From: Streptomyces niger
GTDB lineage: Bacteria; Actinomycetota; Actinomycetes; Streptomycetales; Streptomycetaceae
Length of the DNA stretch: 64,000 nt
Direction: 5' to 3'
Assembly: GCF_000718305.1 (NCBI RefSeq)
Contig: NZ_JOFQ01000005.1
Location: 1-64,000, forward strand
The position numbers were made by a program, and so were the translations under genes. The notes beneath the pieces are model-generated. The model saw only the letters and a list, made by a program, of their open reading frames with translations. It ran no database searches and was not told the origin of the DNA. Positions 9,149-17,055 of the stretch are shown here, one piece after another (position 1 is the first letter of the stretch; the number at the start of each line of letters is the position of its first letter).

Positions 9149-10013
9149 GCGCCCCTGCCGGAGCCGGTATGCCGTCGAAGTCGTGCGGCCGCTTCAGGGA
9201 CGCCCAGCGGCTCACGGGCCAGCCGATCCAGTCGGCGCGGCCGATCACCTTGTCCACCGGTACGGTGCCGCCGCCCGGGTCTCCGAGGTGATCGCGGGAG
9301 TCGCTGGACCTGGCGCGGTGGTCCCCCATGACCCAGAGCTTCCCTTCGGGGACGACCACGTCGAAAGGCACGTCCGAAGCGCTGTCCCCGGGATGGAGGT
9401 AGGGCTCGTCCACCGGTTTGCCGTTCACCTTGATCCGCCCCCGTTTGCCGCAGCAGGTCACCCGGTCCCCGCCGACGCCGATCACACGCTTGATGTAGTC
9501 CGTCTCCGCGGCGGGCACCAGTCCGACCGCGGCACCGGCACCGCGCAGCAGCCCCGTCACCGGGTTGCCTCCCGGCGCCTCCTGGACGAATGATCCGGTG
9601 CCGTCGAACACGACGGCGTCTCCCCGGCGGGGCTCATCGCCGAACCGGTACGCCAGCTTGTTCACCAGCACCCGGTCGCCGACCTGGAGCGTGTTCTCCA
9701 TCGACGAGCTGGGGATCAGGAACGGCTGGACGACGAAGGCGCTCAGCAGCCCCACGAACGCCAGACAGGCCAGCACCAGCAGAACCGGCCCACGGCGCAG
9801 CAGCGGGCGCGCCTCGGCCTCCTCGCGGCCTTCCTCGTGGCTCTCGCCGGGCTCCTCCGACGCGCCGTCGCCGGTCGTACCGGCGGGCCGCTCACCGACC
9901 CACTGCCGCCGCCGGAAAAAACGCGCGGAGCGCGCCCCCTGCCCCACCCCGTGGTCGGGGGCGGAAGAGGGGTCGCGCTCCGGAAGCGTTGAAGACTGTG
10001 CGTCGGTGTCCAT
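9141..10013 (-). CDS. sipW: Type I signal peptidase (SipW-like)
   Basis: A 290-residue signal peptidase I and the first gene of the four-member cluster. A charged cytoplasmic region of about 75 residues is followed by one membrane helix (VLLVLACLAFVGLLSAFVV). The catalytic serine is in IPSSSMENT, the catalytic lysine is in YIKRVIGVGGDRV, and box E is MGDHRARSSDSRDH. Unlike the other three it ends soon after the catalytic domain, with no C-terminal membrane anchor, which fits what is known of SipW in S. lividans. It lies 48 bases downstream of rplS. Confidence 0.9.
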   Translation of the reverse strand: MDTDAQSSTLPERDPSSAPDHGVGQGARSARFFRRRQWVGERPAGTTGDGASEEPGESHEEGREEAEARPLLRRGPVLLVLACLAFVGLLSAFVVQPFLIPSSSMENTLQVGDRVLVNKLAYRFGDEPRRGDAVVFDGTGSFVQEAPGGNPVTGLLRGAGAAVGLVPAAETDYIKRVIGVGGDRVTCCGKRGRIKVNGKPVDEPYLHPGDSASDVPFDVVVPEGKLWVMGDHRARSSDSRDHLGDPGGGTVPVDKVIGRADWIGWPVSRWASLKRPHDFDGIPAPAGAHG

Positions 10014-10061
10014 CGAGCCCAGAGCCTATCCGGCCCCGGCGTAAGGACACCGTACGGCCGC

Positions 10062-10409
10062 TCAGTTCTCGCGCTTCTCCTTGATCTTGGCGGCCTTGCC
10101 GCGCAGCTCACGGAGGTAGTACAGCTTGGCGCGACGGACGTCACCGCGGGTCACGACCTCGATCTTCTCGACGATCGGGGTGTGCACCGGGAAGGTGCGC
10201 TCGACGCCGACGGAGAAGCTGACCTTGCGGACCGTGAAGGTCTCGCGGACGCCGGCGCCCTGGCGGCGGATGACAACGCCCTTGAACTGCTGCACACGGG
10301 AGCGGTTGCCCTCGATGACGCGGACGTGGACGTTGACGGTGTCACCCGGACGGAACGCGGGGACGTCCTCGCGCAGCGATGCGGCGTCGACGGAGTCGAG
10401 AAGGTGCAT
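10062..10409 (-). CDS. rplS: 50S ribosomal protein L19
   Basis: A 115-residue protein at the 30S-50S interface of the ribosome. Family motifs are present along its length: [53 protein letters not shown] and [19 protein letters not shown]. Length is normal. It follows trmD on the same strand after a 149-base gap that contains two hairpins, so it may be separately regulated although it lies in the conserved rpsP-rimM-trmD-rplS block. Confidence 0.98.
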   Translation of the reverse strand: MHLLDSVDAASLREDVPAFRPGDTVNVHVRVIEGNRSRVQQFKGVVIRRQGAGVRETFTVRKVSFSVGVERTFPVHTPIVEKIEVVTRGDVRRAKLYYLRELRGKAAKIKEKREN

Positions 10410-10426
10410 GACCTACTGCTTTCTTC

Positions 10427-10490
10427 GCTGATGCCACAGGTCATCAGCGGAATTCGTGATGATGTATCGGAGACCGAACGATACGTTCGG
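10427..10490 (-). promoter_or_regulatory. Two hairpins in the rplS 5' leader
   Basis: Two perfect short inverted repeats lie between trmD and rplS. One is GCTGATG/CATCAGC at 10427-10448, ending about 18 bases before the ATG. The other is CCGAACG-ATA-CGTTCGG at 10474-10490. They could form an attenuator or a leader bound by L19, or the upstream one could terminate trmD. Confidence 0.35.
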
Positions 10491-10558
10491 GTGCCGGTCC
10501 GTCGGGCGGGCGTCGTTCCCCCTGTGGCAGGGGCGCACGCCGGACGCACAGCAGCGGC

Positions 10559-11374
10559 CTATTCTTCCACGGGCTCGGTCATCCGCCCAAATCGTCCGTC
10601 GGGTCCGGGGCCCCACCCCAGTATGGAGAGGATTTCGCGGTCCTTCTTGTCGAAGGCGGCGGGGTCGGCACGTTCGATCAGGTCCGGACGGTTGGCGTCC
10701 GTACGACGGAAGGCCTCGTCGCGCCGCCAGCGGGCGATCTTCCCGTGGTGGCCGCTGAGCAGCACCTCAGGGATGCCGCGACCGCGCCACTCCGGGGGCT
10801 TGGTGTAGACGGGCCCCTCCAGGAGGTCGGCCATCGCCCCGGGGGCGAAGGAGTCGTCCTGGTGGGAGGCGGCGTTGCCCAGCACTCCCGGGAGGAGCCG
10901 GGCGATGGCCTCGACCATGACCAGTACGGGAGCCTCGCCGCCGGCCAGCACGTAGTCACCGATGGAGACCTCACGGACGTCCAGGTGATCGCCGTACTCC
11001 TCGATGACGCGGCGGTCGATGCCTTCGTAGCGGGCGGGCGTGAAGACCAGCCAGGGCTTCTCGGACAGCTCGACGGCGAGCTGCTGGGTGAAGGGCCGGC
11101 CGCTGGGCGTGGGGACGACGAGCACCGGCTTGTCCTCGCCCTCGCCCGACGCGAGGACCGAGTCCAGCGCCTCGCCCCACGGCTCGGGCTTCATGACCAT
11201 GCCCGGGCCGCCGCCGTACGGGGTGTCGTCCACGGTGTTGTGCTTGTCGTGCGTGAACTCGCGCAGGTCGTGGATGCGTACGTCCAGCTGTCCACGGGCC
11301 CGTGCCTTGCCGACCAGGGAGACGTTCAGCGGTTCGAGGTACTCGGGGAAGATCGTGACGACGTCGAGGCGCAT
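10559..11374 (-). CDS. trmD: tRNA (guanine37-N1)-methyltransferase TrmD
   Basis: A 271-residue SPOUT-class enzyme that methylates G37 of tRNAs with S-adenosylmethionine and so prevents frameshifting. The protein starts MRLDVVTIFPEYLEPL. The cofactor-binding trefoil-knot segment is visible (ARYEGIDRRVIEEY, then SIGDYVLAGGEAPVLVMVEA). The C-terminal helical region includes PPEWRGRGIPEVLLSGHHGKI. The ATG at 11374 is one base beyond the rimM stop codon. An upstream in-frame ATG would overlap rimM and is less likely. Confidence 0.97.
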   Translation of the reverse strand: MRLDVVTIFPEYLEPLNVSLVGKARARGQLDVRIHDLREFTHDKHNTVDDTPYGGGPGMVMKPEPWGEALDSVLASGEGEDKPVLVVPTPSGRPFTQQLAVELSEKPWLVFTPARYEGIDRRVIEEYGDHLDVREVSIGDYVLAGGEAPVLVMVEAIARLLPGVLGNAASHQDDSFAPGAMADLLEGPVYTKPPEWRGRGIPEVLLSGHHGKIARWRRDEAFRRTDANRPDLIERADPAAFDKKDREILSILGWGPGPDGRFGRMTEPVEE

Positions 11375-11375
11375 G

Positions 11376-11999
11376 TCAGGCGTCCTCACCGCGCGACGCC
11401 CGGTCGCCCTCGGGGGCCTGCCCCTCGTCGCCTGCGTCGGTCGTCTCCGCGTCGGCCGCCGCCTCCCGGCTGGAGGCGACCTCCGCCTGCGCGTCGTCCA
11501 GCAGACCCGGCGGCGGGGTGATCACCGCGCGCTGCTCCTCCAGGTCGATCTCGGGCACGATCTCCGCGACGAACGGGATCATGACCTCGCTGCCGTCGGC
11601 GCGCTCCACGACCAGCAGGTCGTGGTAGGGCAGGTGCGAGACCTCGGTGATGCGACCGACCTCCGTGCCGTCCGCGGTGACCACGTCGAGGTCGACCAGC
11701 TGGTGGTCATAGAACTCCTCGGGGTCCTCGGGAAGCACCTCGGGATCCACCTCGGCGATCAGGAGGGTGTTGCGCAGCGCCTCTGCAGCCGTGCGGTCCT
11801 TCACGCCCTTGAAGCGCAGCAGCAGCCGTCCGCTGTGCACACGACCGGTCTCGATGGTCAGCGGGCCGACGGACGCGGGGTCGGTGGCCAGGACCGCGCC
11901 CGGTGCGAGCCGCAGCTCGGGCTCGTCCGTGCGCACCTCCACCGTGACCTCGCCCTTGATCCCGTGGGCGCGCCCGATCCGCGCGACAACCAGCTGCAC
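11376..11999 (-). CDS. rimM: Ribosome maturation factor RimM
   Basis: A 207-residue 16S rRNA processing factor that binds S19 during 30S assembly. The N-terminal RimM domain begins [19 protein letters not shown]. The PRC-barrel domain follows ([43 protein letters not shown] and the terminal PPPGLL). The last 35 residues form an acidic, disordered tail beyond the normal domain end, which is common in streptomycetes. A strong hairpin behind khpA suggests a separate transcript start for rimM-trmD. Confidence 0.96.
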   Translation of the reverse strand: MQLVVARIGRAHGIKGEVTVEVRTDEPELRLAPGAVLATDPASVGPLTIETGRVHSGRLLLRFKGVKDRTAAEALRNTLLIAEVDPEVLPEDPEEFYDHQLVDLDVVTADGTEVGRITEVSHLPYHDLLVVERADGSEVMIPFVAEIVPEIDLEEQRAVITPPPGLLDDAQAEVASSREAAADAETTDAGDEGQAPEGDRASRGEDA

Positions 12000-12034
12000 G
12001 ATTGCGCCTTGCCTTTCCTTGCGGCTAATCCGCC

Positions 12035-12090
12035 GCCGCTCTCGCGGAGGCGGTTCTCGCCATCGTGGTTCCTCGATTGATGGTTGCGGT
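12035..12090. repeat. Copy A of a dispersed ~56-bp intergenic repeat
   Basis: This stretch closely matches 34600-34656. Shared blocks are a GCCGCTnTCGCGGAGG start and an ATTGATGGTTGCGGT end, with partial matching between. Both copies lie between genes. It may be a family of intergenic elements. Confidence 0.45.
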
Positions 12091-12112
12091 CGACCGCATG
12101 CCGCCGCAAAAC

Positions 12113-12154
12113 GGCACGGGCCGGGGTGGGCCGAAGCCCGCCCCGGCCCGTGCC
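12113..12154. terminator. Long GC-rich hairpin after khpA
   Basis: A 19-bp stem with one G-T pair: GGCACGGGCCGGGG-T-GGGC pairs with GCCC-G-CCCCGGCCCGTGCC around a CGAA loop (UUCG in the minus-strand transcript). It starts 14 bases beyond the khpA stop codon, the expected place for a terminator of rpsP-khpA. Confidence 0.75.
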
Positions 12155-12167
12155 GGTGTTCCGATGC

Positions 12168-12407
12168 TCAGCGGACCTGGTCCACGTCGACGAGGTCGAC
12201 GCGGATGCCGCGGCCGCCGAGGGCACCCACGACCGTACGCAGAGCGCGCGCGGTGCGGCCGTTACGGCCGATCACCTTGCCGAGGTCGTCCGGGTGCACC
12301 CGGACCTCCAGGACGCGCCCACGGCGCAGATTGCGCGAGGCGACCTGCACGTCGTCGGGGTTGTCAACGATGCCTTTTACGAGGTGCTCAAGAGCCTCCT
12401 CGAGCAT
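12168..12407 (-). CDS. khpA: KH-domain RNA-binding protein KhpA
   Basis: A 79-residue single KH-domain protein (YlqC family). It binds RNA, usually together with KhpB, and affects cell size and ribosome assembly in other Gram-positive bacteria. The GxxG loop is IGRNGRTARAL within VHPDDLGKVIGRNGRTARAL. It lies 2 bases downstream of rpsP and is certainly co-transcribed with it. Confidence 0.95.
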   Translation of the reverse strand: MLEEALEHLVKGIVDNPDDVQVASRNLRRGRVLEVRVHPDDLGKVIGRNGRTARALRTVVGALGGRGIRVDLVDVDQVR

Positions 12408-12409
12408 GC

Positions 12410-12853
12410 TCAGGCCTCGGTCGACTCGGACTTGGCCGCCTCGGCCTCGGCCTCGTCCGCCTTCTTGTCAGCCTTCTTGGCCTTGGGGGTGATGGCCTCA
12501 CCCTTGGGCTCGTCACCGGCGTCCTTGGCGGCGGCCTCGAAGAGGGCGCGCTTGTCGGCCTTGGGCTCGGCAACCTTCATCGGGGCCGGGGCGGGCAGAC
12601 CCTTGAACTTCTGCCAGTCGCCGGTGACCTTGAGGATGGCCGCGACGGGCTCGGTCGGCTGCGCGCCGACACCCAGCCAGTACTGGACGCGCTCGGAGTC
12701 GACCTCGATGCGCGAGGGGTTCTGCACCGGGTGGTACAGGCCGATCTCCTCGATGGCCCGGCCGTCACGGCGGGTGCGGGAGTCGGCGACGACGATGCGG
12801 TAGTGAGGCGAACGGATCTTGCCCAGACGCTTCAGCTTGATCTTGACTGCCAC
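12410..12853 (-). CDS. rpsP: 30S ribosomal protein S16
   Basis: A 147-residue S16, longer than the 80-90 residues of most bacteria because of a lysine- and alanine-rich C-terminal tail common in actinobacteria. The core is [20 protein letters not shown], followed by [14 protein letters not shown] and the [13 protein letters not shown] segment. The GTG at 12853 is chosen because VAVKIKL is the family start and a GGAG ribosome-binding site lies just upstream. The tail repeats short Lys-Ala-Asp-Lys units. Confidence 0.97.
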   Translation of the reverse strand: MAVKIKLKRLGKIRSPHYRIVVADSRTRRDGRAIEEIGLYHPVQNPSRIEVDSERVQYWLGVGAQPTEPVAAILKVTGDWQKFKGLPAPAPMKVAEPKADKRALFEAAAKDAGDEPKGEAITPKAKKADKKADEAEAEAAKSESTEA

Positions 12854-13078
12854 GGGAGTGGTGTCTCCTGGTGTTGACGTGGTTGGGCACAACGAGATGC
12901 CACGTGGGGTTGCGGTACCCGAGTGCCCGATGGACGCGTCAGCCGGAGGAGAGAGGGGTCCTGTGCGACTGTCGAGTACAGCTAGCCATTGTGCCATACG
13001 AGCGGGGAACGGCTGACCCCGGGCGTCCTGCCGTCACTCCTGCCCGGCAGGGCCGCCCCTCGCCCTCCTCGGAGCCTC

Positions 13079-13107
13079 GGCCGGCCGCGGGCGCGGGGCG
13101 GCCGGCC
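13079..13107 (-). terminator. Hairpin after the SprT-like gene
   Basis: A perfect 10-bp stem, GGCCGGCCGC paired with GCGGCCGGCC, with a 9-base loop. It lies 12 bases beyond the end of the gene at 13119-13706 on the minus strand. Confidence 0.55.
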
Positions 13108-13118
13108 TGGGCACCCGG

Positions 13119-13706
13119 TCAGCCGACCGCGGCCACCTCGGGGATACGGAACGGCTTGCCGCAGCCGCCGCACATGATGGGGGCCTGGGCGAGCACGGAG
13201 GGGACGACCCGGACGTTGCGCCCGCAGTCGCAGACGGCCTTGACCCGTACGCCGCCACCGGAGGAGCCGTGCCGCGCAGCCGGACCGCGGAAGCTCCGGC
13301 TGCTGTCGGCCGCGGTGGCGACGGTGTGCGCCTTGAGGGCTCTGCCGAGCCGCTCGATGGCGGGGCGGTATCGCCTTCTGGCCTCGGGGTTGAGCGTGAC
13401 CAGGGAGAAGCCGCTGCTGGGATGCGGCTCGTCCGCGTGGTCCAGGCCCAGTTCCTCGGCGATCGCCAGGAATCGGCGGTTGTGGTAACGACCGGCGCGT
13501 GAGGTGTCGCGGACGCCGCGGGAGGCGGCGATGCCGTGCACTGCCTCATGAAGCAGCCGTTCGAAGGAGAGCTCGGCGCCACAGGCGGACGAGGACTCTC
13601 CGATCAGGGATTCGGGCGCGGCCAAATCCGGCAGCTCGGGATGGTGCCGTTGAATGTCGGCCCAAGCGAGCGCCAGCTCGGCGGCGAGAACAGGTGTCGT
13701 GCTCAC
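13119..13706 (-). CDS. SprT-like metalloprotease-fold protein with zinc ribbon
   Basis: A 195-residue conserved streptomycete protein of unknown function. A zinc-metalloprotease-type HEAVH motif sits in FERLLHEAVHGIAASRG (near residue 55). A further conserved segment, GRYHNRRFLAIAEELGL, resembles SprT-like domains. The C-terminus carries a zinc ribbon with two Cys pairs (VCDCGRNVRV and MCGGCGKPFRIP). The GTG at 13706 is preferred over an upstream ATG because VSTTPVLAAELALAW looks like a natural start. A role in protein turnover or DNA-protein crosslink repair is only an inference from the fold. Confidence 0.75.
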   Translation of the reverse strand: MSTTPVLAAELALAWADIQRHHPELPDLAAPESLIGESSSACGAELSFERLLHEAVHGIAASRGVRDTSRAGRYHNRRFLAIAEELGLDHADEPHPSSGFSLVTLNPEARRRYRPAIERLGRALKAHTVATAADSSRSFRGPAARHGSSGGGVRVKAVCDCGRNVRVVPSVLAQAPIMCGGCGKPFRIPEVAAVG

Positions 13707-13964
13707 GTCGTGACAACGAGCCGGTGCCGCCCAGTGTTCCGATTCCGGGGCATCCCAAATAATTTGCACGTACCGGTCAGTTTCTGGTCATGCGCCGCAC
13801 GGAGGGCGGGTGCGCAGTTCTCCGGAGGAGACACGCACGGAGTACCCGGTCGGCACGTACCGGGGCGTACGTCCGGCCGCTCCGAGGAATGGACGGCACA
13901 TGCACTTCTTCGTGCCCGGCACCCCACAGGCCCCGAGGGAACGGCCTCGCCTCAAGGGCGACCG

Positions 13965-14177
13965 ATGATCACCGCGATGCTACCCGTGATGCCGCGACCG
14001 CCCGGCGCCGCCCCGTCCACAGCGGTCCGGACGCCCTACGCCCCGGGATACGAGAAGGCGTACGCCAGCCGGGTGACAGCGGCAACGGAGCGCCTGAACG
14101 ACGCCGGACCACAGCCACCTTCGCCTCCGTCGCCGACCGGGGGGCGACCCGAGGGCGCAAACGGGGGCGCGCGGTAG
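13965..14177 (+). CDS. Possible small protein, 70 aa
   Basis: A weakly supported reading frame in the 537-base gap between the SprT-like gene and the methyltransferase gene. The ATG is preceded by AGGGCGACCG, which could serve as a ribosome-binding site. The middle third has strong G/C third-position bias (CCCTACGCCCCGGGATACGA). The C-terminal third is Pro/Gly-rich and less gene-like. No family is recognised. The rest of this gap shows no other convincing gene. Confidence 0.25.
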   Translation: MITAMLPVMPRPPGAAPSTAVRTPYAPGYEKAYASRVTAATERLNDAGPQPPSPPSPTGGRPEGANGGAR

Positions 14178-14306
14178 ACAACCGGGCGCAACCCCTGGAC
14201 TCTGGGATCGATGGGGGGTTGTCTGGATCGGGGGGCACAGCGCAACAAATCGGGGGCGGAAGACCATTTCCTCAGCTCGGGCTCTCGGCGGATAGGGGCG
14301 CTTTCC

Positions 14307-15203
14307 ATGACACCCACGCTCGTACAGCACGGCCTCCAGCGTTCCGGTCCTTCTGGTCAACCGGTACCGGACGGCTCCGGTTCGGGGGCACGTGCCCGTG
14401 ACTGGGCGGAGATCCAGGAACGGATGCTGGTGCCGCTGTATGAGGCCGTTTACCAGCGCCTGGACGTCGGCCCGCACACCCGACTGCTCGCGCTGGGCTG
14501 CGGTTCGGGGCTCGCCCTGCTCATGGCGGCGACCCGTGGCGCGCAGGTGAGCGGGGTGGACATGGACGAGCCACGGCTGCGGCTGGCCCGCGAGCGGCTG
14601 ACGCCCCAGCCGGAGGCGAGTGCGGCCGCTGCGGGCTCCGCCGCCCGCCTGGCCCACGGCGGGCCGGAGCGGATGGGCACGCCGGAGCGGGGACGCTTCA
14701 ACCTGGTGACGGCGTTCCACCCCGTGGGCTGCGCCGGCAGCACCGAAGGGCTGGCAAGCTCTCTGCAGAAGGCGACGGCTCTCGCCGAGCGCGGCAGTCC
14801 AGTGGTGCTGGGCGGTTGGGGCCCCTTCGAGAGGTGCGCGACAGCCGGCGTACTCCGAGTGGCGCAACGCCTTGCGGATCCGTCCTTCTCCCTCGATCGG
14901 ACGCCTCCGACCGGAACGAGCAGCTGGCGACCGAGCGGCCGGGACGACCTGGAGGAGCTCGCCGAGCGCGCGGGGCTGCGGCCGGACGGATCGGGCCGGG
15001 TGGCCTGCCCGTTCGGGTACGCCGACATGCCGAGCGCGATGCGCGGACTGCTGTCGACGGGCATGTTCGACGCGGCGCTGGAGGTCGCCGATCCGGCGCA
15101 GGTGGAGAAGGAGCTGTCCGAGGCGCTGCATCCGTACCAGCGCGCGGACGGCACGGTCTGGATGCCGAACGTCTTCCGTTATCTGATCGCCCGGACGCGC
15201 TGA
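14307..15203 (+). CDS. Class I SAM-dependent methyltransferase
   Basis: A 298-residue predicted methyltransferase. The SAM-binding motif I is LLALGCGSGLALLMAATRGA, followed by an acidic residue in VSGVDMDEPRL. The N-terminal region (RDWAEIQERMLVPLYEAVYQ) and the overall length are typical of a protein conserved next to rpsP/ffh in streptomycetes. The substrate is unknown. The ATG at 14307 has an AGGGGCG ribosome-binding site. It is transcribed divergently from the SprT-like gene and ends 304 bases before yhfZ. Confidence 0.85.
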   Translation: MTPTLVQHGLQRSGPSGQPVPDGSGSGARARDWAEIQERMLVPLYEAVYQRLDVGPHTRLLALGCGSGLALLMAATRGAQVSGVDMDEPRLRLARERLTPQPEASAAAAGSAARLAHGGPERMGTPERGRFNLVTAFHPVGCAGSTEGLASSLQKATALAERGSPVVLGGWGPFERCATAGVLRVAQRLADPSFSLDRTPPTGTSSWRPSGRDDLEELAERAGLRPDGSGRVACPFGYADMPSAMRGLLSTGMFDAALEVADPAQVEKELSEALHPYQRADGTVWMPNVFRYLIARTR

Positions 15204-15471
15204 GCAACGCCTGCCCACGGGCACGGAGCAGGACTCGCCGCCGCGGGAAAGCCGCGGGAAAGGGGGCGGACGTCGCTCGCCGGATCGGCACGGCTCGGGG
15301 TCGACGAGCAGCCGTGCGTACGGCGTGCGACGTCCGCGACCAGCGCCTTCCACGGCCCGGCCCACGCCTCGGCATGCGCGTCCCCGACCTCGCGTGCGTA
15401 GCTGACCCCGTTTTGCGCAGCTTTGCACCGATTCGCGCGGGCGACACCTCCGCTCGCGCGAGAAAAACGCC

Positions 15472-15500
15472 TTGGCAAAATCCAGAATCCTGGTTACTGT
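15472..15500 (+). promoter_or_regulatory. Promoter of yhfZ with embedded palindrome
   Basis: The -35 box TTGGCA (15472-15477), a 17-base spacer and the -10 box TACTGT (15495-15500) form a good vegetative promoter. The spacer holds the palindrome CCAGAATCCTGG. A start point 7-8 bases after the -10 falls on the GTG start codon of yhfZ, predicting a leaderless mRNA. A 22-bp stretch (15480-15501) is repeated exactly upstream of yhfY. Confidence 0.65.
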
Positions 15501-15507
15501 CATTTGC

Positions 15508-16446
15508 GTGAACAGTGTCGACGAGCGGTTCCTCACCCGCAACGGACTGGCCGCCCGGCAGCTCGCGGTCCTGCTGCTCAATCATGACGAGGACACCCGC
15601 CTCCCGCGCGTCCGCGACTTCGCCGAGGAGCTCGGCGTGGGCAACGGCACGGTGCAGGCCGCCCTCCAGCTGCTGGAGGCGGCCGGCGCGATCGAGACTG
15701 TCGCCCGCGGCCACCTCGGCACCTTCCTCGTGCGGGCCGACCGGAACATACTGTGGCGCCTGTCGGGCCTGGGCACCCTGCTCGCCGCCATGCCGCTCCC
15801 CTATTCACGACGGTACGAGGGGCTCGCCACCGGCTTGCGTACGGCGTTCGAAGGCGCCGGCGCCCCGTTCGCCATCACGTTCATGCGCGGCGCGGCCACC
15901 CGCGTCGAAGCCCTGCTGGAAAGCAAGGTCGACCTGGTGGTGCTCTCCCGGTTCGCCGCCGACCGGTTCCTGGACGAGCTCCCTCTGGAGTTGGTCGCCG
16001 ATCTCGGTCCGGCCACGTACGTCGGCGCGCACGGCATGCTGCTGCGGCACGGCGTCGATCCGGAGACGCCGGGGCTGCGCGTGGCGGTCGACTCCGCGTC
16101 CGAGGACCTGCGGATGCTGGCCGCGCGCGCGTTCGCCGGGCGCGACGACATCCAATGGGTGGAGTCCTCCTACATGCAGCTGCGGGACCTGTTCGCACGC
16201 GGCGAGGTGGACGCCACGGTATGGAATCTCGACGAGGCGCAGGACCACCTCGGGCCGGACGTCGACGTACAGCCGCTGGGCGATGAGATCACCCGCGATC
16301 TGGCGCTCCGTAACTCCAGCGCCGCACTCATAGGGCGTGCGCAGGGTGCGGGAGCCTTGAGTGCCGTGCGGGACGGTCTGAATCTGTCCCTCGTCACCGA
16401 CCTGCAGGGGGAGGTACTGCGCGGCGAGCGCATGCCGTCGTACTGA
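15508..16446 (+). CDS. yhfZ: YhfZ-type GntR-like transcriptional regulator
   Basis: A 312-residue regulator homologous to E. coli YhfZ. Residues 1-75 form a winged helix (RDFAEELGVGNGTVQAALQL). The rest is a periplasmic-binding-protein-like effector domain that includes MPLPYSRRYEGLATGL and DLVVLSRFAADRFL. It ends with RMPSY, matching the PSY end of E. coli YhfZ as I recall it. The GTG at 15508 is chosen because it coincides with the predicted transcription start. It probably binds the palindrome found in its own promoter and upstream of yhfY, and so controls the downstream operon. The ligand is unknown. Confidence 0.85.
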   Translation: MNSVDERFLTRNGLAARQLAVLLLNHDEDTRLPRVRDFAEELGVGNGTVQAALQLLEAAGAIETVARGHLGTFLVRADRNILWRLSGLGTLLAAMPLPYSRRYEGLATGLRTAFEGAGAPFAITFMRGAATRVEALLESKVDLVVLSRFAADRFLDELPLELVADLGPATYVGAHGMLLRHGVDPETPGLRVAVDSASEDLRMLAARAFAGRDDIQWVESSYMQLRDLFARGEVDATVWNLDEAQDHLGPDVDVQPLGDEITRDLALRNSSAALIGRAQGAGALSAVRDGLNLSLVTDLQGEVLRGERMPSY

Positions 16447-16596
16447 CCGCGGGGCGACGGCATCACGCAGGAATCGCGGCGCCGTCGGCGCCCGCACCCG
16501 GCTGCGAGTGCGGCATCGCCCCCGCCCTCCGGATCGAACAAACCGTCAATCAGAACGAAGCTCACTCACTCATTCGAAAAAGAAGGCCCCCGACTC

Positions 16597-16626
16597 TCGT
16601 CAATATCCAGAATCCTGGTTACTGTC
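16597..16626 (+). promoter_or_regulatory. Promoter/operator of the yhfY-W operon
   Basis: A second copy of the 22-bp sequence at 15480-15501 lies at 16605-16626. It includes the palindrome CCAGAATCCTGG and the -10 box TACTGT (16620-16625). A weaker -35, TCGTCA, is 17 bases upstream of the -10. The predicted start at about 16632 gives a leader of roughly 37 bases with a GAGGAAAGGA ribosome-binding site before yhfY. Confidence 0.65.
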
Positions 16627-16668
16627 GATAACGCGGACAACTCAGGCAACGCGAGGAAAGGACGGCTC

Positions 16669-17055
16669 ATGGAGGACAGACTCGCCCTCCGCATCCAGGT
16701 CTTCCGGGACAGCGGACAGGCGCCACCGCAGGTGATGCGCTTCGTCGAGGAGGAGCTGGGCGCTCTGGCGGCCGAGGGACACACCGTCACCGAGGACACC
16801 GCCGGCATGCTGACGAGCCACCTCGTCATGGCCCTCACCCGGCTGCTGAACGGCGAGCCCATCGAGCAGTTCCTGACCGACGAGGAAGTGGCCGCGGAGC
16901 TCGCCGGCCATCCCGATGCCGTCGAGCGCGCCCGCGCCGTCTCCCTACGCGCCGAGAGGGAGCTGGGCGCCACGCTGCCCGACTCCGAGATCAATTTCCT
17001 GGCGATGCATCTCGCCCTGCTCCACAAGAACGCAGTCAGAAGGGACGTGTCATGA
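16669..17055 (+). CDS. yhfY: YhfY-type PRD-domain protein
   Basis: A 128-residue protein consisting of one PTS regulation domain (PRD). The two histidines usual for PRDs are present: His51 in LTSHLVMALTRLL and His114 in INFLAMHLALLHK. PRDs are phosphorylated by HPr or EIIB in sugar-responsive regulators, but this protein has no DNA-binding domain, so it may act on YhfZ or another partner. It is homologous to E. coli YhfY. The ATG has a good ribosome-binding site, and the stop codon overlaps the next start by 4 bases (ATGA). Confidence 0.82.
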   Translation: MEDRLALRIQVFRDSGQAPPQVMRFVEEELGALAAEGHTVTEDTAGMLTSHLVMALTRLLNGEPIEQFLTDEEVAAELAGHPDAVERARAVSLRAERELGATLPDSEINFLAMHLALLHKNAVRRDVS

